DNA of 46,007 bases from Frateuria defendens (GCF_001182895.1 NZ_LFQR01000057.1:1-46007); one strand, 5' to 3'. Shown: positions 34,326 through 42,678, counted from the stretch's first letter. Numbers and translations are program-made. Notes: generated from the sequence alone by a model not told the origin.

Positions 34326-35558
34326 TCACCGCACCAGCGCCCCGATGGCCTCGACGATCCGCTGCACCTCGCCGGCGTCGAGCACCAGCGGCGGCAGCAG
34401 GCGGACGGTGTTCCCGTGCGTCACGTTGATCAGCAGGCGATGCTCGCGCAGGGCGTCGAGCATCAGCTCCCGGCAGGGCCGGTCCAGTTCGATGCCGATC
34501 ATCAAGCCGAGGCCACGCACGTCCACCACGCTGGGCCGGCCGGCCAGCGTGCGCCGCAGGCCGTCGAGCAAGGTTTGGCCCTGTCGGGCGGCATTCGCCA
34601 GCAGCCCTTCCCGCTCGATGGCGTCCAGCGTCGCGCAGGCCGCGCGGCAGGCCAGCGGATTGCCGCCGAAGGTGCTGCCGTGGCTGCCGGGGGTGAACAG
34701 TTCGGCGGCCTCGCCTCTCGCCAGGCAGGCGCCGATGGGCACGCCGTTGGCGAGGCCCTTCGCCATGGTCAGCACGTCGGGCACGATGCCCTCGTGCTGG
34801 AAGGCGAACCAGCGACCCGTGCGCCCCATGCCGCTTTGCGCCTCGTCCAGCATCAACAGCCAGCCGTGGCGCGTGCAGTGCTCGCGCAGCGCCTTGAGGT
34901 AGCCCGGCGGCGCGACCTGCACGCCGCCCTCGCCCTGCACCGGCTCGGCCAGCACCGCGACGATGTCCGCGCCGTGCTCGCGCGTGGCCGCCTCCAGCGC
35001 GGCCACGTCGCCCAGCGGCACCCGCACGTAGTCCTCCACCAGCGGTTCGAAGCCCGCGCGCACCGTGTCGTTGCCGCAGGCCGAGAGCGTTGCCAGGGTG
35101 CGGCCGTGGAAGGCGTTCTCCATCACCACCACCCGCGGCCGCGCCACGCCGCGGCGCCGGGCGTAGAGGCGCGCGAGCTTGAGCGCGGCCTCGTTGGCCT
35201 CCGCGCCCGAGTTGCTGAAATGCATGCGCTGCATGCCCGACAGCCCGGCCAGCCGCTCGGCCAGGCGCAGCTGCCAGCGGTTGCCGTAGAGGTTGGAGAC
35301 GTGCAGCAGCTTGCCGGCCTGGTCGGCGATCGCCTCGACCACCGCCGGGTGCGCGTGCCCCAGCTGGGTCACGCCCACGCCGGCGATCGCATCCAGGTAT
35401 TCGCGACCCTGGCGGTCCCACAGCCGGGTGCCGCGGCCCACGACGAAATCGACCTCCAGCGGGTGGTAGGTCTGCATCAGGTTGGCCGGCGGCGCCTGCC
35501 AGGCGACCGGCTCGTTGTCGGGAAGGCTTGCTGCGTCGAGAGGCTGGGGCCGGCTCAT
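34326..35558 (-). CDS. argD: Acetylornithine/succinylornithine-type aminotransferase
   Basis: A PLP-dependent class III aminotransferase of 410 residues. The PLP lysine is Lys267 ([14 protein letters not shown]) and Asp238 ([14 protein letters not shown]) binds the cofactor ring nitrogen. [29 protein letters not shown] and [10 protein letters not shown] are class III motifs, and [13 protein letters not shown] marks the acetylornithine/ornithine group. It acts in arginine synthesis if it is the housekeeping ArgD. No other arg genes lie nearby and a divergent LysR regulator is 98 bp away, so a catabolic role (succinylornithine or another omega-amino acid) is also possible. ATG 35558 has aaggag upstream. 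Confidence 0.85.
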   Translation of the reverse strand: MSRPQPLDAASLPDNEPVAWQAPPANLMQTYHPLEVDFVVGRGTRLWDRQGREYLDAIAGVGVTQLGHAHPAVVEAIADQAGKLLHVSNLYGNRWQLRLAERLAGLSGMQRMHFSNSGAEANEAALKLARLYARRRGVARPRVVVMENAFHGRTLATLSACGNDTVRAGFEPLVEDYVRVPLGDVAALEAATREHGADIVAVLAEPVQGEGGVQVAPPGYLKALREHCTRHGWLLMLDEAQSGMGRTGRWFAFQHEGIVPDVLTMAKGLANGVPIGACLARGEAAELFTPGSHGSTFGGNPLACRAACATLDAIEREGLLANAARQGQTLLDGLRRTLAGRPSVVDVRGLGLMIGIELDRPCRELMLDALREHRLLINVTHGNTVRLLPPLVLDAGEVQRIVEAIGALVR

Positions 35559-35656
35559 GGGTGGACTCCTTGGGAACGTGTCCGGCGGAGTATCTTTGGC
35601 AACCCATGCGGGATAAATGCCGCAGGGCTTCGATCACCTTCAAGAGTGGATTGATA

Positions 35657-36574
35657 ATGGACCTGTACCAAGCCATGAAGGTGTTCGTCGCCGCCGTCGA
35701 GGGCGGCAGCCTGACGGCGGCGGGCGAGCAATGCGGCATCTCCACCACCATGGCCGGCAACCACCTGCGCGCGCTGGAGCAGCGCCTGGGCGTGAGCCTG
35801 CTCCGGCGCACCACGCGGCGGCAGCACCTGACCGAGTTCGGCGCGGCCTACTACCAGCGCTGCCTGGACATCCTCGGCCTGGTGAGCGATGCGGACCGCA
35901 TGGCCGAGCAGGCGCAGGCGGCCCCGCACGGCACGCTGCGCATCACCGCGCCGCCCACCTTCGGGGCGGAATGCCTGATGCCCATGCTGGCCGATTACCT
36001 GGCGGCACACCCTTCAGTGAAGGCCGACGTGGTGCTGACCGACCGCGTGGTCGACCTGATCGCCGAGGGCTTCGACGTCGCCATCCGCCTCGGCACCCTG
36101 GAAACCTCCAGCCTCGTCGCCCGGCCGCTGGCGGACTACGGCCTCACCCTCTGCGCCGCCCCCGCCTACCTGCAACGCCGCGGCACGCCGGCCAGCCCGC
36201 AGGAGCTGGCCGCGCACGACTGCCTCGCCTTCGCCTACCCCACCGGCACCGAATGGCGCTGGACGGAGAAGCACTGGCGCATGCGCGGCGCGCAGGGCGA
36301 GGTCAGCGTGGAGGTGGGCGGCCGCGTCACCGTCAACAGCGCGCCCGGCCTGCGCCGCGCCGCCCTGAGCGGCCTGGGCATCGCCATGCTGCCCAACGCG
36401 CTGGTGGGCGAAGACCTGCGCCGGGGCACGCTGGTGCCGCTGCTCGCCGGCTACCGCCTGCCGACCCGCCCGATGCACCTGCTCTACCCGCAGGACCGCT
36501 ACAAGCTGCCCAAGCTGCGCAGCTTCGTGGCGTTCGCGGTGCGCGCGTTCGGGACAGAAAACGCGGCGACGTGA
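35657..36574 (+). CDS. LysR-family transcriptional regulator
   Basis: A 305-residue regulator. The N-terminal winged helix covers 1-60 (LYQAMKVFVAAVEGGSLTAAGEQCGISTTMAGNHLRALEQRLGVSLLRRTTRRQHLTEFG). The substrate-binding domain follows from about 88 (GTLRITAPPTFGAECLMP). It belongs to the CrgA/DsdC-type subgroup that often controls oxidoreductases or its divergent neighbour. It is divergent from the aminotransferase gene with 98 bp between, so it may control that gene. A GATAAT overlaps the ATG. Its last 110 coding bases before the final codons are repeated at 38161-38270. Confidence 0.92.
   Translation: MDLYQAMKVFVAAVEGGSLTAAGEQCGISTTMAGNHLRALEQRLGVSLLRRTTRRQHLTEFGAAYYQRCLDILGLVSDADRMAEQAQAAPHGTLRITAPPTFGAECLMPMLADYLAAHPSVKADVVLTDRVVDLIAEGFDVAIRLGTLETSSLVARPLADYGLTLCAAPAYLQRRGTPASPQELAAHDCLAFAYPTGTEWRWTEKHWRMRGAQGEVSVEVGGRVTVNSAPGLRRAALSGLGIAMLPNALVGEDLRRGTLVPLLAGYRLPTRPMHLLYPQDRYKLPKLRSFVAFAVRAFGTENAAT
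36446..36555 (+). repeat. Long direct repeat, copy 1 (inside lysR 3' end)
   Basis: 110 bp encoding AGYRLPTRPMHLLYPQDRYK and the next 16 or so residues of the regulator. It is identical to 38161-38270 except for one synonymous change (ctg to cta). After 36555 the two copies diverge but both stop within about 20 bases (FGTENAAT versus FGTDGAIP). Confidence 0.95.
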
Positions 36575-36844
36575 GCGGAAACGTCATCGCAGGCAGAGCC
36601 CCGGATACTGGTAGCGATAGGCCGACGTAGTCGGTGAGCCGACAGTAGCGCGTTTCTCGGGCACGACACAGAAGGGCCGGCGTCCAGAGGAATCCTCGAA
36701 GATGCGCTCACCTGGTGCGGGGCGAATCAGGGGCAGTATTGGGCCTTCCCGAAGGCCACTGCCAAAGCTCGGTAACTGCTGTCTCCACTTGCCCATCCAC
36801 CCTCTGGCAATGGAGCATGAAGCACTGATTTAGGGGAGTATCCG

Positions 36845-37663
36845 ATGAAGAAGAGACTTGGCTTGCTTGTGCTGCCGCTGTTGCTGATGCTTGGCCTTGC
36901 CCACGCTCAGTCTGGCAAAGTCACCTACGTGTACACCGACCCTCAGGGCACGCCTCTGGCAGAGGCCGATGTGAATGGAAACATCACAGCGACCTTCGAC
37001 TACAAGCCATATGGAAGCCAGGCACTAGGCAGTCCGCCTACCGGCCCCGGCTACACGGGGCATATGAACGATCCTGACGCCGGACTTGTTTATATGCAGG
37101 CACGTTATTACGACCCATCGGTTGGCCGATTCCTCAGCACCGACCCAGTGGAACCAAAAGCTGGCGACACGTTTAATTTCAATAGACATGCCTATGTCAA
37201 CAACAACCCCATCAAAAACATCGACCCGGATGGACGAAATGGAGTTGAGGCTTTTGGTGGACTCTTGTATCAAAGCTTCCAATTTATACAAGGAAACGGA
37301 TTCGACGGCGAATCAATAGCCGGGGCATTAGTCGATGGATACAATGGCGAAGGAGATGGCATTGTATCCGCCGCACTGGATGACATCAGCGCGGCCACTG
37401 CAGTTACTGGAGGCGTCGGCCTGGCGAAAACAGCCATACAACTAGCCACTCACCAGACTGGCGAGAAAATCATTTCTCAGCTTGCAAAAAATGCAATTAA
37501 AGATGACGTAAAAGGAAATGTGCGGCAAATCGTAAAGAGCGGGAGGCATCTGGAGAGGGATGCCTCCACCGCGATGAAGGGGGGGGCAAGATTGGCGAAT
37601 CACGAGGCGCCAAGGGGACAGTTCGAACTGCGGAGCATAGTGACGGAACTAGAGTTAGCGTGA
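36845..37663 (+). CDS. Small secreted RHS-core protein with C-terminal toxin-like region, frame disrupted at a G8 tract
   Basis: A 272-residue product as written. A signal peptide (KKRLGLLVLPLLLMLGLAHA, cleaved before QSG) is joined straight to one RHS-associated core: YVYTDPQGTPLAEADVNG, GYTGHMNDPDAGLVYMQARYYDP, VGRFLSTDP, NRHAYVNNNPIKNIDPDGR (ending at residue 131). From 132 on is a variable tip, as in polymorphic toxins. Ordinary RHS proteins exceed 1000 residues; this is a compact orphan form. At 37579-37586 there are eight G. The written frame soon stops at 37663. One more G (or a -1 slip) opens a frame continuing KIGESRGAKGTVRTAEHSDG and ending KIVTKLRYEEH at 37761, 305 residues. That frame overlaps the next gene's start. 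Toxin activity not identified; ggggag precedes ATG 36845. Confidence 0.75.
   Translation: MKKRLGLLVLPLLLMLGLAHAQSGKVTYVYTDPQGTPLAEADVNGNITATFDYKPYGSQALGSPPTGPGYTGHMNDPDAGLVYMQARYYDPSVGRFLSTDPVEPKAGDTFNFNRHAYVNNNPIKNIDPDGRNGVEAFGGLLYQSFQFIQGNGFDGESIAGALVDGYNGEGDGIVSAALDDISAATAVTGGVGLAKTAIQLATHQTGEKIISQLAKNAIKDDVKGNVRQIVKSGRHLERDASTAMKGGARLANHEAPRGQFELRSIVTELELA
37579..37586 (+). repeat. Homopolymer run of eight G inside the toxin region
   Basis: The run separates the RHS/tip frame from the frame that holds the likely native toxin end. Tracts like this can change length by slippage in replication, allow slippage of polymerase or ribosome, or be miscounted in sequencing. Confidence 0.9.
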
Positions 37664-37747
37664 GAAATTTTTCTGGAAAAGATGGAGGCGGAAGACCGAC
37701 CATTCAAGTTAATGACCCGGCCACAAAAATTGTCACCAAGTTGCGAT

Positions 37748-38155
37748 ATGAAGAGCACTAGGCTCGCGCAACTCAGCATTGATCTATCTTCACGGTATGG
37801 CCTGCCTGCCCTGGATTACGACAACTGGGCAGAACTGACCCTATTCGGCGGCATCGGCATGGATCTTCAAACGTTCAATGCGTTGGCCGCCGCTGCAATT
37901 TCGCGCGGAGACACTGCAGCGACCATCTACGAACTGGAGTCACTCAAGATCGAATTCTCTCCTATTCCGATAGGCCTGGACTTCGAGTCGTTCAACCAGC
38001 TCAAGGCGAATACCGCATGCCTCTTCGAGGTAGCGATGGTCCCTCCTTCCCGTAGATGGGCGGCACTATTGACGGATGAATTGAAAACCTTCGTCTATGG
38101 CCCTCTGGATTTCTTGGCCGACGTGTCGCGTCTTGCGCCAGAGGACATGCAATAA
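37748..38155 (+). CDS. Putative immunity protein of the RHS toxin
   Basis: A 135-residue soluble, mildly acidic protein with no signal peptide: MKSTRLAQLSIDLSSRYGLPALDYDNWAEL, then FGGIGMDLQTFNALAAAAISRGDTAATIYELESLKIEFSPIP, and a C-terminal helix-rich end. I do not recognise a named family. The role is inferred from position: it begins inside the last codons of the restored toxin frame (37748 versus stop at 37761), has no ribosome site of its own, and is of typical size for immunity proteins. Base composition is lower in GC than the flanking genes. The stop is only five bases before copy 2 of the long direct repeat. Confidence 0.65.
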   Translation: MKSTRLAQLSIDLSSRYGLPALDYDNWAELTLFGGIGMDLQTFNALAAAAISRGDTAATIYELESLKIEFSPIPIGLDFESFNQLKANTACLFEVAMVPPSRRWAALLTDELKTFVYGPLDFLADVSRLAPEDMQ

Positions 38156-38160
38156 ATTTT

Positions 38161-38270
38161 GCCGGCTACCGCCTACCGACCCGCCCGATGCACCTGCTCT
38201 ACCCGCAGGACCGCTACAAGCTGCCCAAGCTGCGCAGCTTCGTGGCGTTCGCGGTGCGCGCGTTCGGGAC
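38161..38270 (+). repeat. Long direct repeat, copy 2 (lysR 3' end remnant)
   Basis: Second copy of the 110-bp lysR segment, 1715 bp after the first, beginning five bases after the immunity gene stop. It continues in frame to TGA at 38287-38289 as a second version of the regulator's C-terminus. There is no upstream part of a second lysR gene. Confidence 0.95.
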
Positions 38271-38390
38271 GGACGGCGCGATACCGTGAACGGCAACGCC
38301 GCCGCCGCGGCGGGCTGCGGCGCGGATGCGGGACGACGGCCGGCGTCTTTGCGACGCGGGACAGCCGTCAGGCCCATGGCGGGGGGCGCC

Positions 38391-39218
38391 TCACCGCTGG
38401 CCTGCGATCAACGCCTTCACGCGCTCCGCATCCGCATCGCTGGCCGGGGTGTAGATCACCAGGCCGAGGTCGGGCTGGCCGTCGATCGCGAAGGCGGAAT
38501 AGTCGAGCGCGATCGGGCCGGCCTGCGCGTGGCGGATCAGCTTGCTGCCCTCGCCGTGGCGGAGCACGTCCTGGTCGAGCCACATCGCCGCAAACTCGGG
38601 GCTCGACTGGCCAAGCTCCTCGATCAATGCCATGGCGTAGTCCGGCATGCCCGCGCGGGTGGTGTCCGCCCGCAGCACCGCCACCATGGAGCGCGCCACC
38701 TCGTCCCAGTTGGGCATTTCCTCCCGCAGGCGGGGGTTGCCGAAGACGAGGCGGAGGATGTTGCGCCGGCCGGCTTCGAGCGTGGCGTAGTCGGTGAGCA
38801 CGGCGGCGGCGGCGCGGTTCCAGGCCACCACGTCCCAGGCGGCGTTCTTCACGTAGGCGGGGCTGTATTCCAGCGCATCGAGGATGCGCTGCAGGCGGAC
38901 CGAGACGCCGGCGGGCGCGTGGTAGCGGATCTCGGGTGGCCGCCGCTGCGCCAGCAGGAAGAGGTGCTCGCGCTCCACCGCCGTGAGCGCCAGCGCGCGG
39001 GCGAGGCGCTCGAGCACCTCGGTCGAGGGCGCCCCGCCCCGGCCCTGTTCGAGCCAGGTGTACCAGGTGGTGCTCACGTTCGCGCGCTGCGCCACTTCCT
39101 CGCGCCGCAGGCCCGGCGTGCGCCGGTGCATGGCGGGGAAACCGAAGGCCGCCGGGTCAAGCCTGGCGCGGCGGTCCTTGAGGAAACTGCCGAGTGGGTT
39201 GTTATCAGTGAGGGGCAT
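38391..39218 (-). CDS. XRE-type regulator with MmyB-like ligand-binding domain
   Basis: A 275-residue regulator. The N-terminal helix-turn-helix (about 8-75) reads LGSFLKDRRARLDPAAFGF, RRTPGLRREEVAQRANVSTTWYTWLEQGR. The C-terminal MmyB-like domain begins near 105 (LQRILDALEYSPAYVKNAAWDVVAWNRAAAAVLTDY) and includes RNILRLVFGNPRLREEMPNWDEVARSMVAVLRADTTR. These domains bind fatty-acid-like ligands in relatives. Two in-frame ATGs exist, at 39239 and 39218. I chose 39218, because the 39239 codon lies inside a 12-bp palindrome that is more likely to be an operator. It is divergent from an SDR gene, a frequent pairing for this family. Confidence 0.87.
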   Translation of the reverse strand: MPLTDNNPLGSFLKDRRARLDPAAFGFPAMHRRTPGLRREEVAQRANVSTTWYTWLEQGRGGAPSTEVLERLARALALTAVEREHLFLLAQRRPPEIRYHAPAGVSVRLQRILDALEYSPAYVKNAAWDVVAWNRAAAAVLTDYATLEAGRRNILRLVFGNPRLREEMPNWDEVARSMVAVLRADTTRAGMPDYAMALIEELGQSSPEFAAMWLDQDVLRHGEGSKLIRHAQAGPIALDYSAFAIDGQPDLGLVIYTPASDADAERVKALIAGQR

Positions 39219-39236
39219 GCTCAGCCTGTCAGTGGC

Positions 39237-39248
39237 CATACCGGTATG
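39237..39248. promoter_or_regulatory. Perfect 12-bp palindrome, candidate operator
   Basis: CATACCGGTATG lies between the divergent MmyB-like regulator and SDR genes, 18 bp before the chosen regulator start and 73 bp before the SDR ATG. A perfect palindrome in this place suits binding of the dimeric regulator for autoregulation and control of the SDR gene. Confidence 0.5.
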
Positions 39249-39321
39249 ACGCCACGGCTTCACCGCCACGGCGCCAGGACTCCACGATGGCGGTCCCACA
39301 CCGACTCGACAAGGATCCAGC

Positions 39322-40215
39322 ATGCGTGTCTTCGTTACCGGCGCCACGGGCTTCGTCGGCGCGGCCATCGTCCAGGAACTTCTCGGCGCGGGCCACCGGG
39401 TGCTCGGCCTCGTGCGCTCGGAGGCGGCCGCCCAATCGCTGCGCGCCCTCGGCGCCGAGGTGCACCACGGCGACCTCGACGACCTGGACAGCCTGCGCCG
39501 CGGCGCGGCCGCGGCGGACGGCGTGATCCACACCGCCTTCAACCACGACTTCTCGAAATTCGCGGAGAACTGCGAGGCGGAACGGCGCGCCGTCGAGGCG
39601 CTGGGTCGCGTGCTCGAAGGCTCCGGGCGCCCCCTGCTCGTGACCTCCGGCGTGGCGCTGCTGGCGCCGGGCCGCGTCGCGACCGAGGACGACGTGCCGC
39701 CGCCGCCCGGCCCCGCTTATCCCCGCGCGTCGGAAACGGTGGCCGCCGAACTGGCCTCGCGCGGCGTGCGCGCATCGGTGGTGCGCCTGTCGCCGTCGGT
39801 GCACGGCGAGGGCGACCACGGGTTCGTGCCGCGCCTCATCGCCATCGCGCGCGCGGCGGGCGTGTCGGCCTACGTGGGCGACGGGCTCAACCGCTGGCCC
39901 GGCGTGCACCGGCACGACGCCGCCCGCCTCTACCGGCTGGCGCTGGAACGGGGCGCCACGGGCGGGCGGTATCACGGCGTCGCCGACGAGGGCGTGCCGG
40001 TGCGCGAGATCGCCGAGGTCATCGGTCGGCGCCTCAACGTGCCGGTGGTGGCCAAGCCCCGCGAGGAGGCCGTCGCGCACTTCGGTTTCCTGGGGCATTT
40101 CCTGGCCATGGACTGCCCGACGTCCAGCACACGAACGCAGGAGCGGCTGGGCTGGCGCCCGAGCGGGCCCGGGCTGCTCGCCGACCTCGACCAGGCGCAT
40201 TACTTCGCCGGCTGA
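39322..40215 (+). CDS. NAD(P)-dependent epimerase/dehydratase-family protein (atypical extended SDR)
   Basis: A 297-residue Rossmann protein starting [21 protein letters not shown] with TGATGFVG at 6-13. [24 protein letters not shown] follows as usual. In the catalytic region the Tyr-xxx-Lys motif is changed: [14 protein letters not shown] has Tyr but Arg-Ala-Ser-Glu after it, as in atypical SDRs of this kind that keep a different site. [21 protein letters not shown] is typical of the group. Substrate unknown. Expression is probably set by the divergent MmyB-like regulator. Confidence 0.87.
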   Translation: MRVFVTGATGFVGAAIVQELLGAGHRVLGLVRSEAAAQSLRALGAEVHHGDLDDLDSLRRGAAAADGVIHTAFNHDFSKFAENCEAERRAVEALGRVLEGSGRPLLVTSGVALLAPGRVATEDDVPPPPGPAYPRASETVAAELASRGVRASVVRLSPSVHGEGDHGFVPRLIAIARAAGVSAYVGDGLNRWPGVHRHDAARLYRLALERGATGGRYHGVADEGVPVREIAEVIGRRLNVPVVAKPREEAVAHFGFLGHFLAMDCPTSSTRTQERLGWRPSGPGLLADLDQAHYFAG

Positions 40216-40302
40216 AAGCGCCCGCTCAGGCGCGCCGCCCCGCCACCGGCCGGCGCTTCGGGCGGCCGCCGTGTCCCGGCCGCGCCGTGCGGCTTGGCCC
40301 GC

Positions 40303-42012
40303 TCAGGGCGCGCCCGGCAGCAACCCCCGCTCCACCAGCACCGGCGGGCGGCGCGCATGGGTCGCCTGTTCGTAGGCGTAGGCCCAGCCCAGCAGGTCGC
40401 CGTCGCGCCACGGGCGCGCGGCGATCTCCAGGCCGAACGGCAGGCCGCCGGGATAGAAACCGGCCGGCACCACGATGGCCGGCACGCCGAGGCGGTTGGC
40501 CCAGCCGGTCTCGCTGTGCGGGCCGCCGCTCAGGCGGCCGTCCTGCGGCATGGTCTCGTCGGGCGGCGGCATCTGTGCGCTGGGGTAGATAAGGCCGTCC
40601 AGGTGCAGGCGGTCGAGCGCGGCCTCGTACTCGGCCAGGGCGGCGCGCTGCGGCGCGTAGTAGCGCGCCTGGGCGTCCGGGTCGTCCGCCAGCCGCCGCT
40701 GCGGTACGGACGGCGGCGCGGGCCGCCCCTCCGGCACGGGGTCCGCGGCGGTGCGCGTGCCGGTGAGCGTCATCGGCAGCGGCGCGCCCACGTGCTCGGC
40801 GTACTCGGCCGCGGAGCGGTAGTCTGCCGGGCCGAACGCGGCCAGCCAGCGGTCGGTGCCGTCCAGCCGGTACGGCCGCGTGTCGACCTTGGCCGCGGCG
40901 TCGAGGAAAGCGCGCGGCAGCAGGGTGTCGTCGATCACCACCGTGGCGCCGGCGGCGCGCAGCTGCGCGATGGCGGCCATGAGCATCGCGCGCGTCTGCG
41001 GCCGCAGCGTCACGTAGCGCGCGGGTTTGTCGCCGCTGCCTTCGTCGGCGCGGGTGTCGAGGATGAAGGCGGGCACGCCGAAGCGCTTGCCACGCAGCGC
41101 ATCCTGCTTGAGGTAGGCGGTGTACGGGCCGGGCTGCGCCCTGGTGGCGGCGCCTTGCGTGCGCGCGTCGAGCGGGTCTTCGCCGGCCATGGCATCCAGC
41201 GCGACGGCCGCGTCGGCCACGTTGCGCGCGATGGGGCCGGTGTTGTCGCGCAGCCAGTCCAGCGGCGCGATGCCGGCGATGCTCACCAGGCCGCGCGTGG
41301 GCATCAGCCCCACCAGGGCGCTGGTGCCGGCGGGCATGCGGATGGAGTTGGCGGTGTCCGTGCCGGTGCCGAGCAGGGCCATGTTCGCGGTCACCGCTGT
41401 CACCGTGCCGCCGGAGGAGCCGCCCGGCGAGTAGCGCACGTCGTAGGCATTGCCGGTGCGGCCGAAGGCGCTGGAGCGGTTGGTGTCGCTGGCGGCGAAG
41501 TCGGGCATGTTGGTGATGCCGAGGATCACCGCGCCGGCGGCGCGCAGCTTCGCCACCACGGTGGCGTCCTTCGCGGCGACGAAAGCGTGCCCCGGCAGCG
41601 CGAAGCCCTGCCAGCCGTCGGTGTCGGGCAACCCCTGCACCGCTGTGTTGGCCTTGATCACGATGGGCACGCCCCACAGCGCACCATGCCGCGCCTTCGG
41701 CGGCTGCGCGTCCTCGCGCGCGGCGATGGCCAGCGCGCCCTCGGCGTCCACCGTCTGCACCGCGCGGTAGATGCCGTTGTAGCGGGCGATGCGGCCCAGG
41801 TACCAGCGCGTCACCTCGGCCACGCTGTAGCGGTGCCTGGCGTACAGCGCATGCAGGCGCGGGATGTCGATCTCCAGCAGGTCGCGATCCATGTGCGCCT
41901 GCTGCGCGGCGGGGAGCGCGGGCAGCTGCGCCGGCAGGGGCAGCGTCTGCGCATGGCCCGGCGCGGCGCTGGCGAGGAAAGCGACGAGCGCAAGACGTGC
42001 AGGCCATGGCAT
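40303..42012 (-). CDS. Secreted amidase (amidase signature family)
   Basis: Amide hydrolase of 569 residues from ATG 42012, with signal peptide PARLALVAFLASAAPGHAQ. The Ser-cisSer-Lys triad is present with family spacing: Lys120 (IVIKANT), Ser199 (SPGGSSGGT) and Ser223 (TDTANSIRMPAG), the same distances as in peptide amidase. The usual Gly-Gly before the nucleophile reads Ala-Asn. The C-terminal YPSAQMPPPDETMP and GLPFGLEIAARPWRDGDLLGWAYAYEQAT complete the fold. The longer GTG start at 42045 would spoil the signal peptide. Substrate unknown; periplasmic amides or peptides are likely. Confidence 0.9.
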   Translation of the reverse strand: MPWPARLALVAFLASAAPGHAQTLPLPAQLPALPAAQQAHMDRDLLEIDIPRLHALYARHRYSVAEVTRWYLGRIARYNGIYRAVQTVDAEGALAIAAREDAQPPKARHGALWGVPIVIKANTAVQGLPDTDGWQGFALPGHAFVAAKDATVVAKLRAAGAVILGITNMPDFAASDTNRSSAFGRTGNAYDVRYSPGGSSGGTVTAVTANMALLGTGTDTANSIRMPAGTSALVGLMPTRGLVSIAGIAPLDWLRDNTGPIARNVADAAVALDAMAGEDPLDARTQGAATRAQPGPYTAYLKQDALRGKRFGVPAFILDTRADEGSGDKPARYVTLRPQTRAMLMAAIAQLRAAGATVVIDDTLLPRAFLDAAAKVDTRPYRLDGTDRWLAAFGPADYRSAAEYAEHVGAPLPMTLTGTRTAADPVPEGRPAPPSVPQRRLADDPDAQARYYAPQRAALAEYEAALDRLHLDGLIYPSAQMPPPDETMPQDGRLSGGPHSETGWANRLGVPAIVVPAGFYPGGLPFGLEIAARPWRDGDLLGWAYAYEQATHARRPPVLVERGLLPGAP

Positions 42013-42391
42013 GGCTGAGGGCTCCGGACAAGGGGAAACCGGCACGTTAGCATGGCCCCCGCACCCGCTCGCCGGCCGCCGTCACATGATGCCGATGCCA
42101 CCATCCGCCGTGCATCCATGGCCGTCCAAATGCCTGCCGAGCCCCTCCTTAGCCTCGCCAAGAATCGGGCCAGTGGAAAGGACGGCCGGCGAGCGATGCA
42201 CGGCACCGTGATGGCCCGCACATTCCCACCGGGGTGCATGGACTTACGGCCATGCCGCGTCGTCCAAGCCCTACAACGCGCGGCGGAGCGCCGCTAGGGC
42301 CACCGGGCTATGGCGGCGGCATCGCCGCCGCCGCAAAGTTCGCCTCGCTCCGGAACTGACCGGAGCAGACGAGCCACGCACGGAGACGGCC
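42013..42391. other. Intergenic leader of the MNIO operon with two hairpins
   Basis: The 379 bp between the divergent amidase and MNIO operon hold no credible gene. TACAAC at 42272-42277 is a possible -10. If used, it gives a leader of about 108 nt with two stable hairpins: ggcggcg-gcat-cgccgcc (42312-42329) and gctccgg-aactga-ccggagc (42347-42366). The second ends 15 bp before the ribosome site ggaga. These could tune translation of the 90-residue gene. Confidence 0.4.
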
Positions 42392-42664
42392 ATGACGAAG
42401 AAACCCACCGCCCAGTTCCGGTTGATCCACGGCAACGGTCACCCGGTGCTCACCCTCCACCTGCCCAAGGGCTCGCCGTTTGCCGAGGCGAGCAAGTACG
42501 ACAAGCTGCGGCAGGAGATCATCCACCGCCTCACCGGCTGCACCGCCTGCACCTCGGGCGTGCCGTTCCAGATCGTGGACGACCCGGTGATCCTCACCGC
42601 CGTCGAAGCCGCCAAGGTGGTCGAGCGCTTCAACGAGCAGATCGGCCGCGAGCTGGCCGCCTGA
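42392..42664 (+). CDS. 90-residue CxxC protein heading the MNIO operon; candidate modified peptide or partner
   Basis: I do not recognise the family. The product is soluble without a signal peptide. Residues 8-25 look like a beta hairpin (QFRLIHGNGHPVLTLHLPKG), 31-48 like a helix (AEASKYDKLRQEIIHRL), then Cys50-Thr-Ala-Cys53 in LTGCTACTSG, a strand VPFQIVDDPVIL and a final helix. The two cysteines are the only ones. It has a clear ribosome site (ggaga) and ends 14 bp before a DUF692/MNIO enzyme. MNIO enzymes modify cysteines of small precursors encoded next to them, so this could be the substrate, but it lacks the Cys-rich core and signal of bufferins. It may instead be a carrier or binding protein. 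Confidence 0.75.
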   Translation: MTKKPTAQFRLIHGNGHPVLTLHLPKGSPFAEASKYDKLRQEIIHRLTGCTACTSGVPFQIVDDPVILTAVEAAKVVERFNEQIGRELAA

Positions 42665-42678
42665 CGACGCTGCCGGGC

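Noticed and set aside
37579-37586. The G8 tract as proof of phase variation
   Set aside because: A single sequence cannot separate slippage from a base-count error, so it is reported as a disrupted frame with alternatives rather than as a switch.
38097-40592. An 831-residue plus-strand open frame
   Set aside because: It runs through the lysR repeat, across the antisense of the MmyB-like gene and out of frame through the SDR gene; low-complexity Arg/Ala sequence.
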